Under the pieces are notes generated by a model. It saw nothing but the letters and a program-made list of their open reading frames with translations. It did no database searches and was not told the DNA's origin. Below are positions 54,266-64,000 of a stretch of 64,000 nt of DNA, piece after piece. Each line of letters begins with the position of its first letter. Position 1 is the stretch's first letter. Source of the stretch: Echria macrotheca (Eukaryota > Ascomycota > Sordariomycetes > Sordariales > Schizotheciaceae); contig MU839828.1 of assembly GCA_030411725.1 (NCBI GenBank), positions 248,001 to 312,000 on the forward strand. Reading direction: 5' to 3'. The position numbers and the translations under genes are program-made.

Positions 54266-56398
54266 CTAAAGTTCTGGCAAACTAAAAGACTCCTCCAAAG
54301 TGTCCTCCAATAACGCAACCTCTTTTGCCGGCTTTGGCTCCTCTGGTTCAATCACCTGAAGCTCCTCTGGTTCAACCACCTGAACATTCATATCCTCGGG
54401 CCACCTGGCATCGTCGACCGCATTTCCCCTTGTCCCAATGTCAAAGCCGGGCTTCACTTCGCCCTGGGGAAACTGCAGTACCGGTGCCACATACAGCATT
54501 TCCTTTCCCCGCAAGGAGACAGGGCGCTCCTTGACGAAGAACTGCGATGGAAACAGACGCTTCGACGCTTCGACATCTTTGCTGATCCCGGTAAGAACCC
54601 GAGGGATAGTGTAGAGCATGTTGTGGTAGTGCCTGAACTGGTGGTTGTAGCGGTCACGGAGGCTAGTCCACACCTCCTTTTGGGGGTATGTGCCACACGC
54701 GTCGATGAGCCATTGGTTGTAGTAATTGAGGGACGTCTGAAGGAGGTGGAAAGTCAGTAAGGGGCTGATGGGAAGGGACTCGAAACCAAAACGAACCCTG
54801 ACAACAAATGATCCGCCCTCGTCCGCCTGGCGAATCAGGGCTGTGAGGACCCCTATGGTACCAGCAACTCCCGTACTGCCGGCGTCAGCATATATCTTGC
54901 ATCCCTCGTTTTTTATTACCGCAGGGGGCACCTTACCAGTAATCTGCGTTCGGAAACACCGGCGTGATGGGCTCATCGCGTCCCATGGCTCGGCCGAACT
55001 CCCACGATACCCCGGTGCACTGTGCCATCCTCGTCAGCGGCTTCTCCTACAGGGAACAATGGGAACCCACGGCATCGCTGAGTGGCTGCCACCCGTTCCG
55101 ATCCTTCCACTCGCCTTGCCAACCATAGCAATTGACCTCACAGATGATGATCCCCCTCTCTCGCCCCTCTGTCTTCTTCAATATCCCATTTTTGTTGCAC
55201 CAAAAAGCCCAAGGCGCAAAGCCTTGGCTCTGCACCACAACGTCTGCCTCTGAGACCAAAAGCTCCAATCTTCTCACGTTGCTCATCATCCACAAGTCCA
55301 GTTGGCAGGTCCACTTCCCATGGTTGAGGTCCGGGGCCAACATGGAGTGGTCGGGCGGTTCCTTGTCCGCCGTCACGCGCATTACCCTGGCTCCGAGCTC
55401 GGCCAGTCCGCGCGAAATGAGTTGGCCCGCAGGCATACGCGTAAGGTCAAGTACCCGTAGTCCTTCCAGTGGACGGCTGGGTCCGGCACTTGGCGGCGCC
55501 TGCCACCAGCATGGAGCCCTTGTGCCATCGGAAGATGGGTGTTCCTCGATCTCGAAAAGACCTTTCAAGGCGTTGGCCCGACCATGTGGCGATGTCAGGT
55601 ACTCCGTGGTCGTGTGGCAGATGGTCCCACATGAAAGCTCACCCGACTGGACCAGATCGTCCAGCTCGGACGCTGTGTAGTATATGACACCGACTTGGAC
55701 GATCAGAGCGCATTTTTGGGCGTCCCTGGCCAGCACTCTGTCGAAGTCCGAGAGGACGCCGAGCTTGAGGGCCTGGAGGACTTTGCTAGTACTCATATCG
55801 CCTGGCACATATTAGTATCTGCGTAGACTGCGGATAGCTTCAACGTACCGTGGATATGGTAATACTTGTCGTCCTCGGTATTGAAAATATTCGTCAGGGC
55901 ATTCCGGTAGTGCGTGGTGAGATACATGTCGCGGCCGGGAAAATAGAGGGCAAATCGCTTATGGCGCGACGAACTTAGGGGGGCCAGAGGCGAAGCAAAA
56001 GGCGTAACAGGGTCTGCTCCATCCGGATCGATGACCCAAATCAGGCCCGACATGATGAACAGCTGTGCATGGTCGCTTCCGAGTTGACTGTCAGTAGGAC
56101 AAGACGAGCTCTGAAAGACGGGAACATACGTGTTGATCGTGACGTTGAACGGGCCGACGCCGTACCTTTTCTTGATGAGGACACCGAGTACTGTGGCTTC
56201 GAGCGCTTTGAGGGCAGAGATGCTCTCGGCAAAACGCCAGTTGATGGGCAGGGTTGGCTCATCGCTCCCGACGAAAGTGACCTTGCTGGCTGCTTCGTCG
56301 ATGTCAACGGGCAGCTCGACTCGGAGAAGCGGGTTCTCGAGGATGCCGACTTTGAAGAGCTTCGCCGCCTCCTCTTTGACCGAGTATGGTGATGCCAT
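54266..56398 (-). CDS. CaiB/BaiF family III CoA-transferase-like protein, 617 aa, six exons
   Basis: Class III CoA-transferase or alpha-methylacyl-CoA racemase relative, acting on acyl-CoA thioesters. Exons: 56398-56130, 56075-55849, 55801-55071, 55019-54937, 54875-54803 and 54736-54266. The introns are 47-66 nt and all phases agree. Fungal members have two half-domains. The first includes ALYFPGRDMYLTTHYRNALTNIF and DDKYYHIHG. The second opens with LEGLRVLDLTRMPAGQLISRGLAELGARVMRVTA and DLNHGKWTCQLDL. It continues with ADVVVQSQGFAPWAF, GIIICEVNCYGWQGEWKDR, WEFGRAMGRDEPITPVFPNADY, TGVAGTIGVLTALIRQA and SLNYYNQWLIDACG. A Pro/Glu-rich repeat (VEPEELQVIEPEEPKP) marks the C-terminus. The family's catalytic Asp position is not fully certain here. 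Substrate unknown; peroxisomal signal not seen (ends SLPEL). Confidence 0.87.
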
Positions 56399-56862
56399 GT
56401 CCGCTAATCTCTGTCAACGATAGGTATGATGATGTAGTGTCTGATTGCATGCGAGAGCTGAATGCTGCAGGAATTAAATTCCCCGCCACCTCGAGACGAC
56501 CAACATCGGACACTTGCTAAGCGGGTAAGAGCAAACAGCAACAAGGTTTGGAAGCAACCAGGTAGTGACCACTCGCTGCTGGTCAGCCACAGGAAGCTGC
56601 GATCTAGGTGATGGCGGCATCCTTTGAGTTCCTAAGGGAATGTGGGAAGGGGCAAGGGCTTTGATGGGGACAATGCCATCGCTGAACCACGTCTTTTGCT
56701 TGGCACAGGGCGCTGAAAGTCCGCATCGTTCCAAGACTACACCGTATTGGAGAGTGTTACGAAGTAGATATGTAAAAGTAAGCCGAAAAACTATCTGAAA
56801 ATGTCCCTAATTAAATCACGGCCTTGTCGGCAAAGAATTCCCCAACCGAATGCCCCGGGTCC
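56399..56862. other. intergenic, no gene seen
   Basis: Promoter side of the CoA-transferase gene and 3' flank of the 62-aa gene. No feature is recognised. Confidence 0.45.
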
Positions 56863-57120
56863 TCATTCACCAACCTTCTCAATCCTGGACTCGTCCAACG
56901 TCTGGATGGAGAGCGAGTTGAAGTTCATGACCTGGCCGTCGGGCTGGGGGTTGGTGATGAGGATGGTGATCATGGACCCGGTCGTGGCGATGACCTTGTA
57001 GACAAGGTCCGAGCCGCGGACGCGCACCGTGTCGCCGATTTGGAACTGTCTTGGGTTAGTAAACTGCGAACGAGTTGTTGGTTGGAAAGGACGTTGTTGC
57101 GAGAACAGACTTACACCCAT
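56863..57120 (-). CDS. 62-aa protein with a KOW/SH3-like barrel pattern, two exons
   Basis: Exon 1 is only six bases (ATGGGT, 57120-57115). A 69-nt intron follows with GTAAGT, TTTACTAACC and GACAG, then exon 2 (57045-56863). The product begins MGFQIGDTVRVRGSDLVYKV and continues IATTGSMITILITNPQPDGQ, then a strand-rich end LSIQTLDESRIEKV. The pattern of short strands with an early GDTVRV turn resembles small SH3/KOW-like barrels such as Hva1-TUDOR-type domains, but I cannot confirm a family. The textbook splice signals make it a real gene in my view. Starting upstream in exon 1 is possible only from a GTG. Probably a soluble intracellular protein. Confidence 0.6.
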   Translation of the reverse strand: MGVSLFSQQRPFQPTTRSQFTNPRQFQIGDTVRVRGSDLVYKVIATTGSMITILITNPQPDGQVMNFNSLSIQTLDESRIEKVGE

Positions 57121-59691
57121 CGAAGGCACGACCCCTTCGGGACTTGATATGTGTGCCGCACAGACGACTCGAGGTCACGGCCTTGGCAGCTAAAATTGAA
57201 GATGGGTGGAATCCGCTCCGGGAGTCTAGGCCAGAATGTCCGCTTTTAGTTGTGATGTGCTGATGTTGTGCAGGTGAGCTGTTGTTTTGGGCTAGCCCCT
57301 GGATGCCTCGGAGAAAAGACCCTTGCCTTGGCGCGATACTTGTTGGTGATGTCTGGTCCCGATCATCATCATCATCATCACGGACCCCAACCCCTATTTA
57401 TACACACCCAATCCCTCTCTGGTGATATCGGCTAGGCTAGGTTGGACTCGGATGATGCCCTGTCCACTGCCCACTCCCGCCGGCCGGGACGGGTGTGTTG
57501 AGCCAACTGGCAAGGTGACTCAGAACATTGGTTTTTTTTCTCATCAGGCCCTCATCGCCCATTACCCATCGAGATGCACGAAGCGAGCAGTCCTCCCACC
57601 CATTTCTCACCGTTGGACAAACACCACCCCTCCAAATCCAGATCGGATAGAGGCGGTCAGCAGAACACAATGAGAAAGGAGCGGTGATGATGGAAACTTT
57701 GGTTTTCCAGGCGCCTAATCCAGCCACAGATGGGTTTTTGTGTCGCGCGAGAGACATCAATGTTCCACAGCACATGGGGCCAGAAGTGAGTTTAAAAACA
57801 GGAAGGGGGGAGTCCGATGGTCCATCTGCCGCGGGGGCATAACTTGCAGAGCCCTCTCCCGGCTCGTTGGGCTCATAGTGTCAAGCCAGGAGGAGACTCG
57901 AGGTAGGTAGGTACCCTCCCCCAGATCCGGGACAAGGGGTCTCGGGCTGTCAAGCGCGCGTTTCTGCCCAATGGCACCGGCCGGCGCAGACAAACTTGGT
58001 GCTTCTCACGCTAGTGGCGACGCGTGGGTTGCATTGCATGCTTTCTGGCGCCGTGAGCTTCGCTGGTGGTTCGTCCCCCCCTCTTCACTGCTACCCCGGT
58101 CCTTGCTGCCCATCGTTCCACCACCTCGGGCGGCGGTCATATGGTTTGCGTGCGTCCTTTTGGCTTTGCTTGCCCTCACCTTTTCGGGCCAGTTGCTTCC
58201 GAATCTGTGTATTCAAGCGGTGTGGAATGGTTTGCTTTGAGAAAAGGAGACGGGGTGTTCGGCAGCATCGAGGCCCCTTCGGTTGTACAACCTCTCGGGT
58301 TTGCCTGCTCCTAGGTAGTGGTCGAGTTCGGTGACACTTGGGTTCCTGCCGAGGAGAATGGCGCAATGCCCCAGATAGGAATCCCGATCAGCCGGCTCGG
58401 CCTCGGGGGTGAGACATGCTTTTTTCTCGCTCCAGCCAGTCGGGGCTTTTCGGTCCTGCAGTGAAAGAGGCATTATGACGCAGCCAGCTAGTCAGAAGCC
58501 AGTGGTCGCAGTGGTTTCGAGAGGACATACCGACCTTGGCACCGGCTCCAAGTGGACAACCGAGTATGAGTGCCGCGCGCCCAACGATCTCATCTGCAAA
58601 CCCGCCGGTAGCGCGTTGCATATTCTGGGTACCCCACCGCTCTCGGAGGTTCTGGGTTTGTTGGCCCGCAGCGATCTAGGAGATTTTCATCGGCATGACA
58701 TCTGGCGAGCATGAAAAAGAAAGAGCCCGGCAGGTACAAAAGGGGCTAGCTTGGCTGGCTGGGGGCCATCGGCTACACCTCCATTGGGCATCAACCCAAA
58801 CCGGAATCCACGTCGCTGGCGGCCACACAGAAGCGTACTTTCGCGCACTCGGGGATTTTGGCTTACTCGGAGCTGATCGAGACGACGAGAAACCCAGCCG
58901 GGCGGTTGGGTCGGTGATGACCAAGCAAGTCTTGATTCGGGATTCGTTGCAGTCCAGATCTATTTGTAGACGTGCGTGATGCCCTGCACGCTGGGGAATG
59001 TCCACAGCGGACAGAGAGGCTTCGCTTGGCCGAAAAGTGGGTAGCCAAAACTGCATGTGCTGAAGCGATTTCTTGGTGGTCCGTCCCGAGCCATGCCCTG
59101 GGGATAACATAGTAAAACCAAAGAAAATTGCTAGACTGGCGTGTCGTCTTAAGCATCGGAGCAAGGCATCCACCGAGCTGGGAGATTCTGGCATATCGTG
59201 CCAGGATAGATACACAATGATGAACAAGCAGCTTACCCTGCCGCAAGCTATTCTTGAAGTATTTCCCAAGAAGCCTTTGCAACAGGTGCCTCAAACTCCA
59301 CCAATGGTGAGGGCATTACCGAGTATCCGGTGACGTTGGAGTTGGAGTCGGGTATCGTCGTCACGACATCTTAGCGTCCCAAGCAGAGCGGTGAAGGTTA
59401 TCATGAATTTGGCGTTTTCGATCCCTGGAAAGTGATGGGTCGGGAGCGCAATGGGGGATAACATGGAAATAAATGGAGCGTTTTTCACCTGATGTGCCCC
59501 CACGTTCGCATTGGACGCTTCCCGAACTGTACCTTTGACCCCGAGGATCCGAAACGCCCACCATCCGGGTACCTTTCCCGGGCAGGCAAACTTCGCGACT
59601 GCGCATATGAAAGAGATCCAGGTTTACAATTCCATGTTACCTGCCGAGGATCGCAACTAGGTTTGGTAGGAGAGCTAGGGATCTTTCCACC
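57121..59691. other. 2.6-kb region without a called gene
   Basis: Contains a CATCATCATCATCATCA run near 57364-57380, an AGGTAGGTAGGTACC patch at 57901 and several compositionally random frames of 60-200 codons. A 24-nt word at 58687-58710 nearly matches part of the C2H2 gene. No gene is supported. Confidence 0.45.
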
Positions 59692-61127
59692 TCAAAAACA
59701 AAAATTTGATGATGGACCAAAATTTCTTTGCGAGTAGCCTTTGGTTATATCAATCTTCATCACCATCGGTGCCGTCCAGCAGAGCCCGTATGGGGTTGCT
59801 GGGAAGAAACCCCTCGATATGGCTATATGCCTCGACAGGTTCTCCCCTCCCCACATCTCCCCCCTCTTTTGAATAGCTCTTTGTACAATTCTTCCGTCTT
59901 TCCCCATTTTGCAATCGAGCTCTGCGATATATTCCTCGAAACGGGTTGTCCGTCCTGATGTTTCCGCTGTGAATAGCTGTTGGTCTACGTCTAGGGTTAT
60001 ACTCCTAGCAGGCCCCCAACCGCACAGGCCAACCTTGAAGTTTTCTTCCATTCAAAGATCTAGCATCAAAAATATTTTCACTAAAAAAGGCCGGCAATTT
60101 CTCAAAAACGTGGTATCATTCGGAACACTATCTAGATCATAAACGCCGGGATTGGCCGCAACGTCTTAAACTACAAAATACATCCAAGAGATATCGCCCC
60201 TGTACATAACTGAAAAATCGGATAGCACAATTTGGTTGGTTCTGCGTGTGAGTTGGACCGTGAAGCTGTAGCCGTTTGTCGACCGTGCGGGTATAGATAC
60301 CCCAAAACCCCTGAATATTTCCCAAGCCGTCCTTGGTTTCCTCGTGCTCACCAGGGACCATGCTTAGTCCGATGGGGTCTCGCACCTTGTGCCTTGTCGA
60401 TAATTCGGGGGGCCCGGGGACCATGCTCAGTTCGACGGGGTCTTGCAAGTTGTGCCTTGTCGGTGGTTCGGGGGGCGACATCGAAGGAAATGCCGTCCTC
60501 GCTGGTTCGCTTGGCTACATCCCTGGTAGGTAGCAGGTTCCCCTCCGGATGCATTTCGTTCAGATTTTTTCCCGCTGCGAGTATCTGAGCCTTTGAATTG
60601 TTGAGGTAGAGGCATTTCGCAATGTATCCGATATGTCGGCTACACGACCAGCAAGGAGGCGTGGTTGGAGGCGTCGCGACTGGCCTGTAGGACAAGACAG
60701 CCTGCAGGCGTTGGACTATCTCAGGTGCCGGCATCTTTTCGCTTTTGATGCATCGCTCGAAGGATCGAAATGCCCCGGAACTGTCGAAACAAAACGTGGA
60801 CGAACAAGACATGGTCGTGGGCAGGAACGGGTAGTCGTCCCGGAACAGAGGTACTGGGGCCGCAGGTTGGGGAATCCGCATAGCTGGCGCGGCCAAAGAT
60901 ATCCGTTCTTCATCTAACATTTCATAATGATAGAAATTGGGTGTATAGGCTCTAGGCCATGTGTGTGTGTGTATGAGCGAGCTGAGCTCCATTGCTGCTG
61001 CTGTTGCGCAAAACGTTCTCGTCGTGGTTGGAAAACGATATATCCAGTCACGAGACAAAGGCGGCCTTGTTGAAGTTCCTTCTCCAAAGTTGTAGACTGA
61101 AGAGCTCCGGTGTTTCGAGATGAACAT
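59692..61127 (-). pseudogene. probable decayed unknown gene
   Basis: Protein-like segments lie on the minus strand in changing frames and do not join cleanly. 61127-60348 is a 259-codon frame with MPAPEIVQRLQAVLSYRP, CWSCSRHIGYIAKCLYLNN and a repetitive end. Next comes ARSTNGYSFTVQLTRRTNQI with SDFSVMYRGDISWMYFV (about 60300-60170). Then EKLPAFFSENIFDARSLNGRK (about 60110-60050), and in a further frame KVGLCGWGPARSITLDVDQQL with RFEEYIAELDCKMG and FFPATPYGLCWTAPM (60040-59750). Joining these needs at least two frameshifts, or splice sites I cannot find. I do not recognise the family. Alternatively it is one or two real genes with poorly conserved introns. Confidence 0.4.
60354..60478. repeat. 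tandem ~60-bp repeat, two copies
   Basis: GGGACCATGCT(T/C)AGT(C/T)CGA(T/C)GGGGTCT at about 60354 and 60417 is followed each time by GC(A)-(A/G)TTGTGCCTTGTCG and TTCGGGGGG. The period is about 63 bp. It lies at the 3' end of the decayed gene. Confidence 0.7.
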
Positions 61128-61527
61128 GGAAACTTTGGGATTGATGATGCGGGTGTCCAGTATTTATCCCTGGTTTGTCCCGAACCCGCCTGTGCTGCTC
61201 CTGTTCCCATCGACAGAGTTGGAATTTTGGCCGCGGGAAGCGTTACCTACCTAGTGAACTTGAACATTGATTAACGCACACTAAAGGAAATGATCCACTT
61301 GGTAGGCTGTGGAAAAGCTGGGAGCTCGACTCAACACATGAGTCGGTTGACATTAGATGCCATTTTGTGTGATGCTGCCCGACAAGCAAGGGAAGCTAAA
61401 ACGCAATCCAACATTCATAAAGCACCTAAAAACCTCTGCTTCTCTCATTAGATAATCCCTGGTGGTATACACACTAACGCACGCTCCAGCGCCGACACCA
61501 ACCACCGCTAGGTACCTACGCAGTCCG
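61128..61527. other. intergenic, no gene seen
   Basis: 400 bp between the decayed gene and the permease stop codon. It contains a TTACCTACCTAGTGAACT phrase near 61243. No other feature is seen. Confidence 0.45.
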
Positions 61528-63332
61528 CTAATCCACGCGCGTCTTGATCTTTCGGTACCGCACCACCTCAACCCCGGATTCATCCACCACTCTCTCTGCA
61601 ACAATCTTATGTCCCCGCACAGCCGGCCAGAACTTGGTCCACAGCGACCAGTAGAAAACACCCAGCAGCAACACGCCGACACCCACGACGGGGAAGACGT
61701 AATACGGATACCCATCAGCATTCCAGTCCCCTTCGGGCGGGATGAAGGGCACCAGCGCCAGGAAGGCATTGCAGAGAATGAACAACACGATGATGGGCAG
61801 ATACGTGTGCCAGCCGGGGTTCCATGTTTCGCGCCGCTGAAAGTGCAGCCAAACGAGACCAGCGGCGACGAAGCCGTTGATCCAGGCGCCGGGATAAGTG
61901 TACCTGCTTGAATTAGATTCTCTCTGGACATATACGAAGGTTCCCACCAACAGATTGACGATGAAGTTGTAGGCTGGACCAGGCGGCGGCGCTAGGAGAA
62001 CGATTATAGTAACCAGCCAGTGCAGAAAGAGCTAAAGCACTCATCAGCAGCAACTCGCCACCAGACGTTCGAAGCACTTACAGCAGCAGCCGGCGAGTTA
62101 AACGGCTTATTCGACCCCCACAACCGACTCAGCGGCAACAGTCCCTCCTTCCCGAGCTCCTGGTTCACGCGCGCATGTGCAAAGCTAACCGCCAGCACAT
62201 TCCCCAGATTGCTCAGCGCGACGAAAACCGGCAGACTGCGCGCGGCCACACTATTCCCAAACACATTCCGAAAGAACAGCCCCGCAACGATGACCTCGCT
62301 CTGGGCCAGATCCGCCTTGGGTATAGCCGCGAAATACGCCACATTCGCCAACACATACAACACCGTCACGCCCCCGACTGCCAACGGCGCCGCGATCGTC
62401 AACGTCCTCCTCGGATCCCGGATCTCGCCCAGCACGTAGTTGGCGTTCTCCCACCCCTTGTAGCTATACACGATATTCAGCAGCGCATTCGAGTACGCAT
62501 ACGCCCCGCCGCCGCCGTACCCATCGCCCTCCTCGATCGCAAACGCCCCCTCAAAATTCCGCGGATCATCAACCAGCCTGTGACCCGCCAGCGCGGCGAA
62601 CCCGGAAAACACGATAAACAGCAGCACGACGACCTTGAACACGCCCAACACATTAAACAGCCTGACGCCCCACTTCGGCGCGACGGCATGCAGGACAACA
62701 GCAAAGGTGACACACGCGACGCCGACGCCGCGCGCGCGGTAGCTGTCTTTGAGCTCGTTCCCTGCCGCGTAGAGGATATACCTTCCAAAAGCGAGCGAGT
62801 TCCCCGACGAGAAACCGAGCAAAATCATCTGCGACGCGAGCACGCACGTGGCGAGGTACTTTGGGTGGCGGTAGACATGCTCCAGATAATTCTTCTCGCC
62901 GCCGGAGCGGGGGATCGCGAGGCCGTACTCTAGCCAGACGCTGAGGCCGCAGAAGGTGAGGACGCCGCCTTTTTTGGGGGGAAGACAAGCTTATTAGGAT
63001 CCATCTAACCAAAGTGGAAAACGATAGGGTATAAAAATACCAATGACCCAGAGCATTAGACTAATCCCCACGGAGCCGGTGGCGGCAAAGATGCCCGAGG
63101 GCGTGGAGAATATGCCCGTGCCGATCATCTTGTTGAGGATCAGAAATACCGCGCCGGTAATCCCTAACTTGCGGTCGTCTGCGTAGGCGTATGTATTCTC
63201 CTGCTCCACCTCGCCGACTTGTTCCTGTGCGCCTGTGCCTGTGCCTGCGCCTGCGCCATTGGTGTATGTCGGGATGGCAGGTTTCTCGACTGCCGGGATG
63301 TCGTCACTCGTGGGCTTGTCGGGGGTGCCCAT
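61528..63332 (-). CDS. Mup1-like amino-acid permease (LAT/APC family), 544 aa, four exons
   Basis: Plasma-membrane amino-acid importer of the APC superfamily, most like the yeast high-affinity methionine permease Mup1. Exons: 63332-63041, 62968-62082, 62031-61952 and 61903-61528; introns are 72, 50 and 48 nt. The third intron uses a GTTGGT donor. Choosing it removes 16 unfamiliar residues and gives FIVNLYTYPGAWINGFVAAGL. The hydrophilic N-terminus has a Gly/Thr/Ala repeat (GAGAGTGTGAQ). Helix 1 is GITGAVFLILNKMIGTGIFSTPSGIF, with the substrate-binding GTG-IFS motif. Later marks include WLEYGLAIPRSGGEKNYLEHVY, NIVYSYKGWENANYVLGEIRDP and LSNLGNVLAVSFAHARVNQELGKEG. About 12 helices and a short basic cytosolic tail (RKIKTRVD). 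Confidence 0.9.
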
Positions 63333-64000
63333 TTTGGCGGTTGTAGTGTGCCTTACACAAGTTTGGAGAAGAGGCCAAACTTGCAACGCTAGCGTTGAAC
63401 ATGTATCGGTGATGTGCCCTTTTTTTTAGAAGGAATGGCAAGGCTTTTTACCTAACCCCCAACCCCAATCCCCGCGTTGGCGTCATCTATCGCAATCCTA
63501 GGCTACCCTGATGAACTGATGATACCTTCCGATTCGATGCGGCTTCCTGCTGCTACCCAAGCCAGCAAGGATCTCATGCAGCACGTGGGATGCCAACGCG
63601 AGCAACTATTATGTGAGATGTGCTGTGAGACATGCCATATTCACCAGCCGGTCTTCTTCTGGGTCGTCGGTCTGCCCGACTCTACGTATGAACATGCAGG
63701 GTTCCTTGACTGGAAATGATGTGATTCAACCGACTTAGCTGGGAGACCTGCAGGGTTGCACAAGCAGGTCACCCGTGGCCGTCCTATAATCTCTCATAAT
63801 TGTAAGGTACACAAGGCCCAGCGCCAAGGTTACGACAATCTGGAAAACAGCGCTGACAGTGCCCGGAACCAGACCCACAGCGCCAGTGGCAGTCCGTGTC
63901 GGTGATTGCCGGCCTGTATAAGGAAGGTGGACGGGCGATTTACACTTGGCCGCCCTTGGCAACGGGCCGAAACTTGGGGATGGTCTAGAAACCGGTATGT
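63333..64000. other. right-edge intergenic region
   Basis: Promoter side of the permease gene, with a T-run at 63420-63427. The frames here are short and I see no gene before the window ends. Confidence 0.4.

Overview
The window is nuclear DNA of a filamentous ascomycete, most likely a sordariomycete. The genes have 45-120 nt introns with GT..AG ends and CTAAC or CTGAC branch points. The protein set is typical of these fungi: a NACHT/NB-ARC-type STAND receptor, a Zn2Cys6 regulator, a PTH11-like rhodopsin-domain membrane protein, DUF1996 and DUF7580 proteins, Mia40 and Bos1. Species cannot be named from sequence alone. All exon models were joined by hand from splice signals; each model reported as complete keeps an open frame and its exon lengths sum to a multiple of three.

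Layout. 0-11.9 kb: a C2H2 zinc-finger protein (-), a DUF7580 protein (+), a PLP enzyme like 2,2-dialkylglycine decarboxylase (-), a RhoGAP protein (+) and an acidic tail-anchored protein (+). 12.9-20.2 kb: an eight-exon NB-ARC/TPR receptor (-), a tiny Gly-rich gene (-) and a beta-lactamase-fold serine hydrolase (-). 20.2-25.1 kb: a gene-poor block holding a 428-bp hAT-type MITE with 8-bp target duplications. 25.1-34.6 kb: a Zn2Cys6 factor (-), a rhodopsin-domain membrane protein (+) and two divergent MFS transporters. No polyketide, peptide or terpene synthase is seen, so this is not a proven metabolite cluster.

35.6-39.3 kb is the most unusual stretch. It has a divergent paralogue of the snoRNP/spliceosomal protein Snu13 with changed K-turn contact residues, a decayed partial second copy beside it, a remnant of a double-psi beta-barrel protein, and a chimeric, truncated DUF1996 gene in which an exon-intron-exon block is tandemly duplicated.

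40.7-57.1 kb is mostly conserved housekeeping: a small unknown protein, an FAD monooxygenase, an OM14-like mitochondrial outer-membrane protein, Mia40, a repeat-bearing small protein, thiamine pyrophosphokinase, Bos1 (ATG-only first exon), a 0.75-kb satellite array, a secreted protein built from symmetric phase-2 exons, tRNA-Thr(CGU), a CaiB/BaiF CoA-transferase and a 62-aa protein. 57-64 kb is sparse: a probable decayed gene near 60 kb and a Mup1-like amino-acid permease.

The genes do not form one pathway. OM14 and Mia40 are both mitochondrial. The receptor and the DUF7580 protein belong to fungal allorecognition/STAND-type families. The regulator, membrane receptor and two transporters at 25-35 kb could form a small sensing and transport neighbourhood.
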